Shown here piece by piece: positions 41,452 through 51,731 of a stretch of 64,000 bases of DNA. A model generated the notes under the pieces. That model was not told where the DNA came from and did no database searches. It worked only from the letters and a program-made list of their open reading frames with translations. Position numbers and translations under genes: made by a program. Each line of letters begins with the position of its first letter. The stretch's first letter is position 1. This DNA is from Sulfurospirillum sp. 1612. Lineage in GTDB: Bacteria; Campylobacterota; Campylobacteria; Campylobacterales; Sulfurospirillaceae. The stretch is taken from contig NZ_CP140614.1 of the NCBI RefSeq assembly GCF_036556685.1, positions 806,001-870,000 on the forward strand. Reading direction: 5' to 3'.

Positions 41452-42986
41452 ATTTTCTCCTTCTTTCTTTTGAATTTTATAAATAAAAATAGTGTAAATA
41501 TCGAACCGATGAGTCCCCAGTGTGCTGCATCTAAAAAGACAGATGAAAAGCCATAATTGTAGCTCATGAAGATTTCGTAATTTCTAAAAGAAGCGACGGT
41601 TTGGTCCATAGAAATTCCAAGAAAATTTTTAAAATTCTCTAAATAATCAAGAACATATTGACTGTTTTGTAGTTCATTCATGTGTTGGAAGTTGATATTT
41701 TTAAAATAGTCCATATTATTGGTCGCAATGGCTGTACCAAAACTCCCTCCGACAAATCGCACATAATCCATCAAAACGATGGCAAGCTCGCCTTTATCTT
41801 TGGGGACATTTTGCAACAGTAGCACCGTCACCGGAGCAAAAAAGAGCCCCATCCCAATACCAAAAGGAATCGTCAAAAGTTCTGCTTGCACGAGTGGAGT
41901 ATAATAATTGAGCGTCGGCAAAATAAACAAGGAGGTGATGATATAAATAATCGTTGCCATCAAAATGACATTTTTCGCACCGATTTTATCTGATAAAATT
42001 CCCGCGAGTGGAGAAAAAATACCAATAAACACCGCAAAAATAAAGACAGCAATACCCGCATCGAGTGTTGGTAGCATTTTGATATGCTCATAATAAACCG
42101 GCAAAAGGTAGAAATACTGATACATACTAAAGCCCATGATGAAAAAATAGATCAAGATACCATTGGTAAAATCAGAATTGCGAAAAAGTGAAAAATCGAT
42201 TAATGAATGTTTGGTGTTGAGTTCACTGAGTATATAAAGAAGATACCCGATGATGGCCGTAAAAAGCAAAAATCCGATGAGTGAATTATTGAACCAGCCT
42301 TTTTGTTGTCCTAAAGATAACATGACAAGGATAGAAATGGTAGCCATGGAAATCAAAAAAAAGCTGATGAAATTGAGTTTGATACTTTTGAGATTTAAAT
42401 CTTTGGGCAAAAAGACGATACTGGCTAGTGTCAATAAGACGCCGATGGGGACATTCACAAAAAAGACCATTCTCCAATTGTAATACTCTGTCAAATAGCC
42501 TCCAATTGTCGGACCCAAAGCAGGTGCAAAGCTGACGCCCAAGCCAAAGATTCCCATCGCAAAACCTTGTTTTTTTGGCGGGAAATAGGAGAAAATCATG
42601 ATATGACTGGTGACCATGATGAGGGCTTCACCCGTGCCTTGGAAAATCCTCGCAATGATGATATGGGAGAGTTCGCTAGAGATACCACAGACAAATGATG
42701 CACTTGAGAATATCATGATACCGGCAATAAAGATTTTTTTGGCACCAAATCTTTTGATGAGGTACTCTGTAATCAAAAGTGCAATTGCTGCTGCAATCAT
42801 ATAACTGGTGATAATCCACTGCACTCCATACATATCGGTCGCTAGAGGACCGGTGAGTTTGGGGACGATGACATCGACAATCGTCGTATCGAGGATGGCC
42901 ATAAAGGAGCCGACCATCACGATAATACTAAATATAACCCTCTCTTTGGAGGTGATATCCCAACTGTTTTTGACGCCTTGTTGCAT
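41448..42986 (-). CDS. EmrB-type DHA2 drug efflux MFS transporter
   Basis: 512 residues, 14 membrane helices. DHA2 signature near the start (MVGSFMAILDTTIVDVIVPKL) and the motif C-like GLGVSFAPALGPTIGGYLTEYYNWRMVFFVN. A proton-driven multidrug exporter that works with a membrane-fusion protein. Start overlaps the end of the emrA-like gene by one base. Confidence 0.92.
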   Translation of the reverse strand: MQQGVKNSWDITSKERVIFSIIVMVGSFMAILDTTIVDVIVPKLTGPLATDMYGVQWIITSYMIAAAIALLITEYLIKRFGAKKIFIAGIMIFSSASFVCGISSELSHIIIARIFQGTGEALIMVTSHIMIFSYFPPKKQGFAMGIFGLGVSFAPALGPTIGGYLTEYYNWRMVFFVNVPIGVLLTLASIVFLPKDLNLKSIKLNFISFFLISMATISILVMLSLGQQKGWFNNSLIGFLLFTAIIGYLLYILSELNTKHSLIDFSLFRNSDFTNGILIYFFIMGFSMYQYFYLLPVYYEHIKMLPTLDAGIAVFIFAVFIGIFSPLAGILSDKIGAKNVILMATIIYIITSLFILPTLNYYTPLVQAELLTIPFGIGMGLFFAPVTVLLLQNVPKDKGELAIVLMDYVRFVGGSFGTAIATNNMDYFKNINFQHMNELQNSQYVLDYLENFKNFLGISMDQTVASFRNYEIFMSYNYGFSSVFLDAAHWGLIGSIFTLFLFIKFKRKKEKI

Positions 42987-44101
42987 TATTTACTTCGTTT
43001 GATGGCAATATTGGCGCTCATACCGACTTTGAGTCCGGTAATAGAATCCAAAGCAATGCGCACAGTAAAGCGTTGGTCGAGTTTGGTGAATTCACCGCTG
43101 GCAATATCCCTAGGGACGAGTGAAAAGGTTGATGCAGAGGTAGGCAGGATATTTTCAACCACGCCTTTGTACTCTTTCCCATCAAGGGCGTCGGGTTTGA
43201 CTAAGACGCTATTGCCGATTTTGACACCGTGTAGTTTTGTCTCTGATAACAAGACTTCAACATGCAGTTTTTTGGGGTTCACGACATAATAAATCGGATA
43301 TCCTGAGGCGACCACTTGGTCGGTATTGGCAATTTTTTTGGCGACAATACCGTCATAGGGAGCTTTTAATTCACAATAAGATATTTTATTTTCTATCGCT
43401 TTTTTATCATCTTGAAGCGCTTTAATTTTGGATTCAAGTGCAAGAATCTCTTTTTGCAACTCTTTGGTTGCGCTTTTCTTGACAATAGATAAGGTCTTGG
43501 CATCTTGGACATTGTTAAAGTTTAAAATTACCGAACCCAACTCTTGCTTTTGCGAGGCAATTTTATCTGATAATGCACGCCTTGATGTTTGGATATTTTC
43601 ATAATCGTTTTTGGCAATGAGTTTTTTATCCCACATTCTTTTATAGCGTTTTTCATCTAAAGACAACTTAGCCAGTCGCGTTTCATTGGCACTAATAGAG
43701 AGTTGTAGTGCTTCGATTTTTTTCTTGTATGCTGCGATATTGTTAGTGGCAATCTTTTCACCTAAATGCAACTCTTTGCGGGTGCGTGAGAGTTTGTCTT
43801 CTAGTGCTAATTTGTTCATCTTAAGGGCTGTAATAGAGTTTTGAATCTTATGTTTTGTAACATTGAAATCCGTCGCATCGATTGTCGCTAAAATTTCCCC
43901 TTTTTTTACCGAATCTCCCTCGAGCTTGGTCATGGATTGAATTTTTCCATCGACCTTGAAACTGAGTGCTGAGAGTGAATCACTTTTGACAAATGCCGCA
44001 TCACTCACCGCATTGACAGAACGGTATCGCAGATAGAGGTACCCCTCATAGACAAAAACTAAAACTAAAAGAACGATGATAATATTACCGATTTTTTTCA
44101 T
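42986..44101 (-). CDS. EmrA/HlyD-type membrane fusion protein
   Basis: 371 residues: N-terminal membrane anchor (about 4-22), biotinyl-lipoyl halves flanking a long coiled coil (residues 90-235), and the beta-barrel end. Lipoyl-like motifs DGKIQSMTKLEGDSVKKGEIL and APYDGIVAKKIANTDQV. It links EmrB to the TolC duct. First gene of the efflux operon; its promoter must lie in 44102-44230. Confidence 0.92.
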   Translation of the reverse strand: MKKIGNIIIVLLVLVFVYEGYLYLRYRSVNAVSDAAFVKSDSLSALSFKVDGKIQSMTKLEGDSVKKGEILATIDATDFNVTKHKIQNSITALKMNKLALEDKLSRTRKELHLGEKIATNNIAAYKKKIEALQLSISANETRLAKLSLDEKRYKRMWDKKLIAKNDYENIQTSRRALSDKIASQKQELGSVILNFNNVQDAKTLSIVKKSATKELQKEILALESKIKALQDDKKAIENKISYCELKAPYDGIVAKKIANTDQVVASGYPIYYVVNPKKLHVEVLLSETKLHGVKIGNSVLVKPDALDGKEYKGVVENILPTSASTFSLVPRDIASGEFTKLDQRFTVRIALDSITGLKVGMSANIAIKRSK

Positions 44102-44228
44102 TGATATTCCAAATTTAAAAAATTTATTTGATTATACCGCGTTAAGATTGAAGGTTCACTTTTAAGAAAAGAAAAGAAGACGTTTTACACCTTATCATGA
44201 GAGGGACAAGATACCATGGTCTAAAATT

Positions 44229-44608
44229 TTTAGCGACAAAAATTATTGTAAAAAAAATCTTGATTGATGCAGAAATGCGCACATGAGCGTTTTGTGTGCA
44301 AATCTCACCGATAATGCTATCAAATATACCCCAAAGGGCAAAGCTGTTTTTATAGAATTAAAAGATAAAATACTAATGATAAAAGATGAAGGCATCGGTA
44401 TCGGAAAAAAGATTTGGATTATGTTTTTGACCAGTTTTTCAGAGTGCATTTGGCAAGATCTGAGGGCGTTTAAGGCTCTGGACTTGGATTATCGATTGTC
44501 AAAATGATAGCCAATCTTCACAATGCGGAGATTCGCGTGCAGAGCACTCTTGGTGTTGGGACGAAAATCGAAGTATGCTTTCTTCACGATGAAGATGTCT
44601 TAGATTGA
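44229..44608 (+). pseudogene. Remnant of a sensor histidine kinase
   Basis: Only the ATPase end survives, in three frames. KILIDAEMRT ends at a stop about 44284; a shifted frame gives the N-box NLTDNAIKYTPKG and G1 box DEGIGIGKK (44283-44411); a further shift gives DQFFRVHLARSEG, an in-frame TAA, then [11 protein letters not shown] and the end [10 protein letters not shown]. The sensor and His-box parts are absent; 44102-44228 shows nothing else recognisable. At least two frameshifts and one stop make it non-functional. It probably came from a kinase that once controlled the neighbouring efflux genes. Confidence 0.85.
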
Positions 44609-44624
44609 TAATAGAAGGAACGTT

Positions 44625-45785
44625 TTGAAAAAATTTGATAGAGGTGAAGTCCTTACGATATCGTTTAGTCACTTTGCGCATGATATGTATTCTGCTTTTT
44701 TAGCGCCGATGTTGCCATTTTTGATATCCAAATTGGGTATCAGTCTCTCAGAAGCATCGTTTTTTGATATAGCCAGACGGTTGCCGACACTGTTGAATCC
44801 GTTTTTCGGTTTGATGGCTGAGAAGAGCAGCGTCAAATACATTGTGATTTTTACACCCTCCATTACGGCAATTTCGATGAGTCTGCTTGGATTTGCAAAC
44901 TCCTATGTCTTAGCATTGATTTTACTCTTTGTCGCAGGTTTGAGTGCGGCACTGTATCACATCCCATCTCCGGTCATCATCAAAGAGGCATCGGGCAATC
45001 GGGTCGGTACGGGTATGAGTTTTTTCATGGTGGGAGGCGAGGGTGCCCGTACGGTAGGGCCGTTGTTGATTACCGGAGCGATTTCGATGTGGGGATTGGA
45101 AGGTACGTATAAGCTGGTGCCTTTTGGATTGTTCGCGTCCTTATTATTGTTTTACAAACTCCGAAATTTTCATCTAGATACGTCATTGAGAAAACCTAGA
45201 GAAAAAGGTGATGCCAAAATTTTTCTTGTGAGATATTCTCCTTTTTTCACCGCCATGGGTGGATTTTTGCTGTTTCAATCTGCGATGAAAACGGTTTTGG
45301 TTCTGTATTTGCCTGTTTATTTGATGCACCATGGTGCTGATATTTGGCGTTCTGGTATTTCCCTGTCGGTGCTGGAGTTTTTTGGTGTGGCGGGAACTTT
45401 ATTTGCAGGTTCTTATTCGGATAAAATAGGACGATTTAATATGCTCATGATATCGACTATTGTATCGGCAGTTTTTATGGTATTATTTGTCTTGTTTCAT
45501 ACACTATTACTGTTTCCGATATTGGCAGTTCTTGGATTTTTTCTTTTTGCATCAGGCCCGGTTTTGATGGCGAGTGTGCAAGATCTCAATTCCCATATGC
45601 CGACATTTGCAAACAGTATTTATATGAGCGTGAATTTTGGAGTCAGTTCTGTTATCGTGTTTTTGGTGGGACTTTCAGGTGACCATCTAGGCTTGGACTT
45701 AACGTATGAGATAACCGCCGCCATGGCATTTGCATGTATCCCTTTTGTATTGATGTTAAAAAGAACTATGAGTAAGGAAGAATAA
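44625..45785 (+). CDS. MFS transporter, fosmidomycin-resistance (Fsr) type
   Basis: 386 residues, twelve membrane helices. The start FSHFAHDMYSAFLAPMLPFL matches the Fsr-type HxxxDxYxxFLxPLLP pattern, and GGEGARTVGPLLITGAI follows. Substrate unknown; relatives export fosmidomycin. It starts with TTG and GAAGGAA upstream. mogA follows directly with no gap. Confidence 0.85.
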   Translation: MKKFDRGEVLTISFSHFAHDMYSAFLAPMLPFLISKLGISLSEASFFDIARRLPTLLNPFFGLMAEKSSVKYIVIFTPSITAISMSLLGFANSYVLALILLFVAGLSAALYHIPSPVIIKEASGNRVGTGMSFFMVGGEGARTVGPLLITGAISMWGLEGTYKLVPFGLFASLLLFYKLRNFHLDTSLRKPREKGDAKIFLVRYSPFFTAMGGFLLFQSAMKTVLVLYLPVYLMHHGADIWRSGISLSVLEFFGVAGTLFAGSYSDKIGRFNMLMISTIVSAVFMVLFVLFHTLLLFPILAVLGFFLFASGPVLMASVQDLNSHMPTFANSIYMSVNFGVSSVIVFLVGLSGDHLGLDLTYEITAAMAFACIPFVLMLKRTMSKEE

Positions 45786-46319
45786 ATGAATGAGATAAAA
45801 ATAGGTATTTTAACCGTGTCAGATAGAGCCAGTGCGGGAGTTTATGAAGACCTCTCTGGTCAAGCGATTATTAGCACGTTGAAAGAGTATATTAGCAGTG
45901 ATTGGTCTGAAGTTTATGCGGTGATTCCTGATGAAAAAGAGTTGATCGAAGAGACACTCAAAGATATGGTTGATGTTGAAGAGTGTTGTTTGGTAGTAAC
46001 CACCGGAGGTACCGGACCTGCTATTAGAGATGTGACGCCCGAAGCGACAGAGGCAGTGTGTGATAAGATGATGCCAGGCTTTGGTGAATTGATGCGTCAA
46101 GTGAGTTTGCAATATGTCCCCACTGCCATATTATCACGACAAGAAGCCGGCATCAGAGGCAAAGCATTGATTATTAATTTGCCAGGTAAACCAAAATCCA
46201 TCCGTGAGTGTTTGGATGCGGTATTTCCTGCTGTGCCTTATTGTATTGACCTTCTTGAGGGACCTTTTATTGAGTGTGATGAAACCGTCATCAAACCATT
46301 TCGTCCTAAAAGTAAATAA
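45786..46319 (+). CDS. mogA: Molybdopterin adenylyltransferase
   Basis: Activates molybdopterin with AMP before molybdenum insertion. 177 residues with the MoaB/Mog motifs GILTVSDRASAGVYEDLSG and TTGGTGPAIRDVTPEAT, and NLPGKPKSI at the end. Supplies cofactor to molybdoenzymes such as nitrate or formate enzymes. No other moa/moe genes lie nearby. Immediately after the MFS gene. Confidence 0.92.
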   Translation: MNEIKIGILTVSDRASAGVYEDLSGQAIISTLKEYISSDWSEVYAVIPDEKELIEETLKDMVDVEECCLVVTTGGTGPAIRDVTPEATEAVCDKMMPGFGELMRQVSLQYVPTAILSRQEAGIRGKALIINLPGKPKSIRECLDAVFPAVPYCIDLLEGPFIECDETVIKPFRPKSK

Positions 46320-46323
46320 ATGA

Positions 46324-46353
46324 CAAAAAGCGCGTATTAATGCGCGCTTTTTG
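46324..46353. terminator. Bidirectional terminator between mogA and uppP
   Basis: AAAAAGCGCG / CGCGCTTTTT, perfect 10 bp, loop TATTAATG. The A/T ends provide a U-tract for both strands, serving mogA and the converging uppP. Confidence 0.93.
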
Positions 46354-46358
46354 CATGA

Positions 46359-47129
46359 CTATGCTGCTCCGATGTAAAGGAGTATGATGCCAAATATGAT
46401 TCTATAAATCCCAAAACTCACGAAGGTAAAGCGCTCTAAAAATGATAAAAAGAGCTTGATCGTGAGATAGGCGACGATAAAAGAGACGACAAATCCGATG
46501 CTAAGGGTCAGGATATTTTCGTTTGAAAATTCACGATAATGTTTCAAAAATTCATAGCCACTGACTGTTATCATTACCGGAAAAGCCAATAAAAAACTAA
46601 ATTCTGCACTGATTTTTCGATTGAGACCAACCAGCATGCCTCCGATAATCGTAGCACCAGCACGACTGGTGCCGGGGATGAGTGCAAAGATTTGTGCCAG
46701 ACCAATGAGTAGCGATTGTTTATAGGTGAGTGTTTCTACATTTTGAACATGATGCTTTTTTTCTTGGTAAAATTTTTCCACAATCAAAAATACAATTCCC
46801 CCGATGATGAACATAATCGCGACGATATTGGTAGAAAAGAGATCTTTAATCTGGTGTCTGAAAATAAAGCCAATGATGGCAATCGGTAAATATGCGACGA
46901 TGATACGCTTCCACAGTTCAATCTTTTTGGGGCTAAATTTTTCTCTATAAACCAAGACGACCGCTAAAATTGCAGCCAATTGAATGATGATTTCAAAGGC
47001 TTTAGTGTAAGTGTTTTGAGCCAATCCCAAGGCTTGACTCGCCACAATCATATGCGCTGTCGAAGAGATTGGCAAAAATTCTGTGAACCCTTCGATAATA
47101 CCCAAGATGGCAGATTGTAAGATATCCAC
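46359..47129 (-). CDS. uppP: Undecaprenyl-diphosphatase
   Basis: Recycles the lipid carrier by dephosphorylating undecaprenyl diphosphate; also gives bacitracin resistance. 256 residues, eight membrane helices. Catalytic motifs EGFTEFLPISSTAHMIVA and PGTSRAGATIIGGM. Its start overlaps the end of valS by one base. Confidence 0.95.
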   Translation of the reverse strand: MDILQSAILGIIEGFTEFLPISSTAHMIVASQALGLAQNTYTKAFEIIIQLAAILAVVLVYREKFSPKKIELWKRIIVAYLPIAIIGFIFRHQIKDLFSTNIVAIMFIIGGIVFLIVEKFYQEKKHHVQNVETLTYKQSLLIGLAQIFALIPGTSRAGATIIGGMLVGLNRKISAEFSFLLAFPVMITVSGYEFLKHYREFSNENILTLSIGFVVSFIVAYLTIKLFLSFLERFTFVSFGIYRIIFGIILLYIGAA

Positions 47130-49756
47130 TACGCAATCGCCTCTAATTCTTGTTGCACTTTTTCATATTTGTTTTTTGCTTCGCTGAGCGCGGTTTGGTT
47201 TTGTTCTACGACGGCTTTGGGTGCATTGGCGATAAATTTTTCATTGCCTAGCATTTTTTCAAGCTTCATGATCTCCATCTCAAGTTTACTTTTTTGGTTG
47301 TTTAAGCGCTCGATAATCGGTCCTAAATCGATATCTGCAAGTGGGATATAAATCTCTAAATTATCGCTGATATCACTGGCACTATTTGGTATTTTTTCAT
47401 TGACAAGTGTGATATTTTCGACTTTTGCCAAGAGTTTGATATACGGCAAGGCATGGCGTAAAATCTCTGGATTATCAAGTTTGATAGAAGCATTGGCAAT
47501 TTTTTTGTTACCCATCTCAATATTGGCTTTGGCCCTTCGGATACTGATAATAGCTTCGATTACTAATTCAAACGTCTTCTCCGTATCATAATCGCGAGAT
47601 GTCGCTTTTGGATAGGATTTTATCATGATAGATTTTTCATCTTCCAATACGGTACCGGAGAGCTCATGATATAAAAATTCTGAGATGAATGGAGTCAGCG
47701 GATGGATGAGTTTCATCGCCTCTTTAAAGATGCTTCCTAACTCTTTGATACTGGATTTATCCGCTTTGCTCAGCTCGATGCCCCAATCGCAGAATTCACC
47801 CCACAAAAATCGATACAGTACGGTTGCGGCATCGTTGAATCGATACGAGTCAAAATACTCTCGTGTCTCTTTTGTCGCGATAGCCAGGCGACTGTTCATA
47901 TATTTGCCTAGCGGTGTTTTAATCTCAATATTCTCAAGGTCTTCAAATTTACTTTCGTTCATCAAAAGAAATCGTGAGGCATTGTAGAGTTTATTGGTGA
48001 AATTTCGAATCTGTTCTAATTTCTCGCCACTGAGTTTGATGTCTCTGCCTTGTACGGCTAAAATCGCCAAAGTAAATCGAAGCGTATCCGCGCTGTATTC
48101 TTCGATGGTGTCAAGCGGATTGATGACATTGCCTTTGGATTTACTCATCTTTTGGCCGTGTTCATCTTTGACAAGTGCATGCAAATAGATATCTTTAAAT
48201 GGCAATTCTTTAAAGGCATGTTCTCCTTGGAACATCATCCTTGCGACCCAGAAAAAGAGGATATCAAAACCCGTGATGAGTAGGGTATTGGGATAAAATG
48301 TTTCCATGTCCTCTTCAAACCATTTTTCACCTTTAAGGGCTTTTCCATTGCCCCAGCCTAGTGTTGAAAAAGGCCACAAACCAGAACTAAACCAAGTATC
48401 TAAAACATCAGGGTCTTGATAGATATTTTTACTCTCACATACCGGACATACCAATTGGGTATCTTTTTCACTCGCCCATTCATAGCCACAATCTTTACAA
48501 TAAAAAACCGGGATACGATGTCCCCACCATAGCTGGCGTGAAATACACCAATCTCTGAGGTCTTTCATCCAAGCATTAAAAGAGTTAATCCAGTGTGCGG
48601 GATAAAATTCAGCTAAGTGTTCGTTGACTTTTTTGATGGTGCCATCGGCAATCTCTTTTTTGACAAACCATTGTTTGGAGATATAAGGCTCCACGACATT
48701 ATGGCAGCGATAACAGTGTCCGACTTGATTTTCATAATCTTCAATTTTGTCTATAAAACCAGATTCTTCTAATTTTTTGACAATCAAATCACGTGCTTCT
48801 AATCGCTCTAAACCTTCAAATTCACCACAATATTCATTTAAAATTCCTTTATCGTTAAAGATGGTGATAAATTTAAGATCATGACGCTTTCCGACTTCGT
48901 AGTCGTTGAGATCATGAGCGGGAGTGACCTTAACGCAACCGGTTCCAAATTCCATATCGACATGGGTATCAGTAATAATCTCGATTTCTCTGCCAACGAG
49001 TGGTAATATGACTTTTTTGCCAACCAAAGAGCGGTAGCGCTCATCATCAGGATGTACCATCACCGCCGTATCGCCAAAGTAGGTTTCCGGTCGCGTTGTT
49101 GCTACTACGAGGTACTCTTGGGAGTCTTTTAGAAAATATTTGAGGTGGTAGAGTTTGCCTTGGTTTTGTTCGTATTCGACTTCAATGTCGCTGAGGGCGC
49201 CATCGTGGGTACACCAGTTGACCATGTAATTGCCACGGACAATCATCCCCTCATTATAAAGATTAACAAAGGATTTTTTAACCGCATTTTTCAATCCTTC
49301 ATCCATCGTAAATCGCTCACGGCTCCAAGCTGGTGAGATACCGAGTTTTCGCATTTGATGGACGATTTCTCCGCCGCTGAATTCTTTCCATTCCCATACT
49401 TTTTTCAAAAAGGCTTCGCGGCCGATTTCATCTTTGGTAATCCCCTGAGCCAAAAGTTGTTTTTCGACGACATTTTGTGTCGCAATACCCGCATGATCGG
49501 TGCCAGGTTGCCACAGTGTCTTATACCCATCCATTCGTTTGTATCTGGTGATAATGTCTTGCAATGTAAAGGTTAGTGCGTGTCCGATATGTAGGCTTCC
49601 CGTGACATTTGGAGGGGGCATCATGATACAGAATTTTTTATCTTTTTCTTGAATTTCTTCATTGCCATCAATCTCGAAATATCCCCGTTCTTCCCATATT
49701 TTATAATAGGCGTCTTCGATATTTTTTGGATTATAAACCGTGCTTTTTTCACTCAT
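47129..49756 (-). CDS. valS: Valyl-tRNA synthetase
   Basis: Charges tRNA-Val. 875 residues. HIGH motif PPPNVTGSLHIGHALTF, editing domain, KMSKS motif (GQKMSKSKGNVINPLD), anticodon-binding domain and a C-terminal coiled coil (about 810-870). A zinc-ribbon-like insert (FYCKDCGYEW, then LVCPVCESKN) lies before DPDVLDTWFSS. The first gene of the valS-uppP unit. Confidence 0.98.
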   Translation of the reverse strand: MSEKSTVYNPKNIEDAYYKIWEERGYFEIDGNEEIQEKDKKFCIMMPPPNVTGSLHIGHALTFTLQDIITRYKRMDGYKTLWQPGTDHAGIATQNVVEKQLLAQGITKDEIGREAFLKKVWEWKEFSGGEIVHQMRKLGISPAWSRERFTMDEGLKNAVKKSFVNLYNEGMIVRGNYMVNWCTHDGALSDIEVEYEQNQGKLYHLKYFLKDSQEYLVVATTRPETYFGDTAVMVHPDDERYRSLVGKKVILPLVGREIEIITDTHVDMEFGTGCVKVTPAHDLNDYEVGKRHDLKFITIFNDKGILNEYCGEFEGLERLEARDLIVKKLEESGFIDKIEDYENQVGHCYRCHNVVEPYISKQWFVKKEIADGTIKKVNEHLAEFYPAHWINSFNAWMKDLRDWCISRQLWWGHRIPVFYCKDCGYEWASEKDTQLVCPVCESKNIYQDPDVLDTWFSSGLWPFSTLGWGNGKALKGEKWFEEDMETFYPNTLLITGFDILFFWVARMMFQGEHAFKELPFKDIYLHALVKDEHGQKMSKSKGNVINPLDTIEEYSADTLRFTLAILAVQGRDIKLSGEKLEQIRNFTNKLYNASRFLLMNESKFEDLENIEIKTPLGKYMNSRLAIATKETREYFDSYRFNDAATVLYRFLWGEFCDWGIELSKADKSSIKELGSIFKEAMKLIHPLTPFISEFLYHELSGTVLEDEKSIMIKSYPKATSRDYDTEKTFELVIEAIISIRRAKANIEMGNKKIANASIKLDNPEILRHALPYIKLLAKVENITLVNEKIPNSASDISDNLEIYIPLADIDLGPIIERLNNQKSKLEMEIMKLEKMLGNEKFIANAPKAVVEQNQTALSEAKNKYEKVQQELEAIA

Positions 49757-49848
49757 AATAATAGATACCTTATAATTTTTAACGCGATTATACTAAAAGG
49801 GGATTGAAATGTTGTTTAATCAAAGATGTTTAAGGGATTTTAATGTAG

Positions 49849-49854
49849 TATAAT
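49849..49854 (+). promoter_or_regulatory. -10 element for the haem-cyclase/MSHA operon
   Basis: TATAAT 30 bases before the ATG at 49885, with no clear -35. I see no other likely promoter or terminator from here to the window end, so it may serve the whole 14-kb run. Confidence 0.5.
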
Positions 49855-49884
49855 ACGTATCATATAGGTTTTTAAGGATTAGGG

Positions 49885-51696
49885 ATGCGGGGAAACAAAA
49901 AAATATTAGCTATTTTTGCGGGCATTTTGCTCTCTTTTTCTTTATTAATTATTGCTATTGTTGTGGTGAGTTTTAAAAGCTATGTCCAAAAACGAGAATT
50001 TGTGCAAGCCAAGATTGTCGCCTCTATGGTTGAGGGTGGATTAACCGCGCATATGAATGCGGGTGTCATGAGCCAGCGTCAACTTTTCTTGGAAAATGCG
50101 AAAAAATCCGCAGATGCTCTTGATATTTGGATTTTTAGAACGGACAAAGTCGTCCAGGAATTTGGCAAAGGCTTTCCCAATGAAACAGTGAGAGATGCCA
50201 TAGACAAAACAATGATAAAAACCAAAAAAATTCAAGAAGTGATTCATGATGATCTTCTAAATCCAACCCTTCGGATCACCATCCCCTATATTGCAACAGC
50301 GCATTCTCATCCTGATTGTCTCAGTTGTCATACCAATGCAAAAGAGGGCGATGTACTAGGGGGTATTAGTATGGTATTTAGCCTGCAACAAGCCCGATAT
50401 AATAGTATCATGACGATTTTGCGTATTTTTGGTATTTCGATTCTCTTTATCATACTGTTTATTTTTGTGACGAGTAAACTGCTGAAACCTTATGTGGGAA
50501 GTTTAATCTATATCAAAGAATCCTTGGAAAAAGCCAACAAAGGTGATTACTCAACACGTATCAAACTCATGGGAGATAATGAATCCACAGAAGCGTTCAA
50601 ATGGCTCAATACCCTTCTTGAAAAGCTGCAAGAGATGGTCGGCTCGATTGATAAAAATATCGCACTTTTTGTCTCTGATCGTCGGCAAACCTTTCAAGAC
50701 CCCCTAGAAAAATCAAAATTTATCATCGAAGATATCGCGATGTTGTACCGGTTTAAAAAAGTCATCGAACAAGATATTTCCAAGCAAATCATTTACCAAA
50801 GATTGGTGAAATTTTTCAAAGAACACCTCAAGATTGAAAATTTGTCATTTTATGAAGTGGATATCAAAAAAGATACACGCACTTTGATATACGAAGACAT
50901 TACAGAGGATTTTTGTCACGCCTCAATCAATACCAGTGTCAATTGCAGAGCTTTTCGAACCAACTCGATTGTGGCGAGTGATGATTTTGAATCGGTATGT
51001 CAAGCGTGCAAATTGAAGCGAGATTATCTGTGTATTAACTATCCGATTGATGAAAATATCTCATTGGTTATCAATATCAAACCCAAAGATAGCGACGCTC
51101 TGTTTCAAAGCAAAAAAGCCATCGGCTATATCAAAAATTATCTTGAATCGGCCAGACCGGTTTTACAAAGCAAGATATTGACGGAAATCTTACAAAAATC
51201 CAATATGATTGATGGTTTGACAGGATTACACAACCGAAAATATCTGGATATTTTCATGGAAACGCGTGTCTTAGAGTATAAATCTTATGCGATTGCCATG
51301 CTGGATATTGATTATTTTAAAAAGGTCAATGACTCTTATGGTCATGATGCCGGAGATCGTGTGCTTAGAGGACTTTCTGAAATATTTAAAAAGACAATCA
51401 AGAAAGAAGATGTAGCGTTTCGCTTTGGTGGAGAAGAGTTTCTGATTTTTATGCCTACGAGTAAAGATGCTTATGAAACAATCAAAAAGATCAAAGACAT
51501 GTTTGAAAAAACTATTTTTGAGATGGGAGAGACGAGTCTCAATAAAACATTGAGTGCGGGAATATCGTATTACAAAGAAGATGCTCCAAGTGCGTGGCAA
51601 GTGATCAAAAATGCTGATATTGCTTTGTATGATGCCAAACATAGCGGTAGGAATAAAATCGTTTTGTTTAAGGACATCAAGGAAAAGGATCAATAA
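49885..51696 (+). CDS. Diguanylate cyclase with periplasmic c-type haem sensor
   Basis: 603 residues. Membrane segment (9-30); periplasmic domain (31-178) with one CxxCH haem c site, Cys145-His149 (PDCLSCHTNA), as in DUF3365/Tll0287-like sensors; second membrane segment (about 179-201); HAMP; GAF-like domain (about 295-420) with four or five Cys, including VCQAC and YLCINYP; GGDEF with DIDYFK and intact FGGEEF. The I-site position is KKED, so Arg is lost. It can be expected to make c-di-GMP in response to a redox or gas signal at the haem. It directly precedes the adhesin and pilus genes. Confidence 0.88.
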   Translation: MRGNKKILAIFAGILLSFSLLIIAIVVVSFKSYVQKREFVQAKIVASMVEGGLTAHMNAGVMSQRQLFLENAKKSADALDIWIFRTDKVVQEFGKGFPNETVRDAIDKTMIKTKKIQEVIHDDLLNPTLRITIPYIATAHSHPDCLSCHTNAKEGDVLGGISMVFSLQQARYNSIMTILRIFGISILFIILFIFVTSKLLKPYVGSLIYIKESLEKANKGDYSTRIKLMGDNESTEAFKWLNTLLEKLQEMVGSIDKNIALFVSDRRQTFQDPLEKSKFIIEDIAMLYRFKKVIEQDISKQIIYQRLVKFFKEHLKIENLSFYEVDIKKDTRTLIYEDITEDFCHASINTSVNCRAFRTNSIVASDDFESVCQACKLKRDYLCINYPIDENISLVINIKPKDSDALFQSKKAIGYIKNYLESARPVLQSKILTEILQKSNMIDGLTGLHNRKYLDIFMETRVLEYKSYAIAMLDIDYFKKVNDSYGHDAGDRVLRGLSEIFKKTIKKEDVAFRFGGEEFLIFMPTSKDAYETIKKIKDMFEKTIFEMGETSLNKTLSAGISYYKEDAPSAWQVIKNADIALYDAKHSGRNKIVLFKDIKEKDQ

Positions 51697-51731
51697 TCAA
51701 AACAAGTAAATTTGTTCATTTTTTATTTGTA

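Noticed and set aside
51271-51693. Minus-strand 140-codon frame opposite the GGDEF domain
   Set aside because: Antisense shadow of a conserved domain, without a credible ribosome site or homology.
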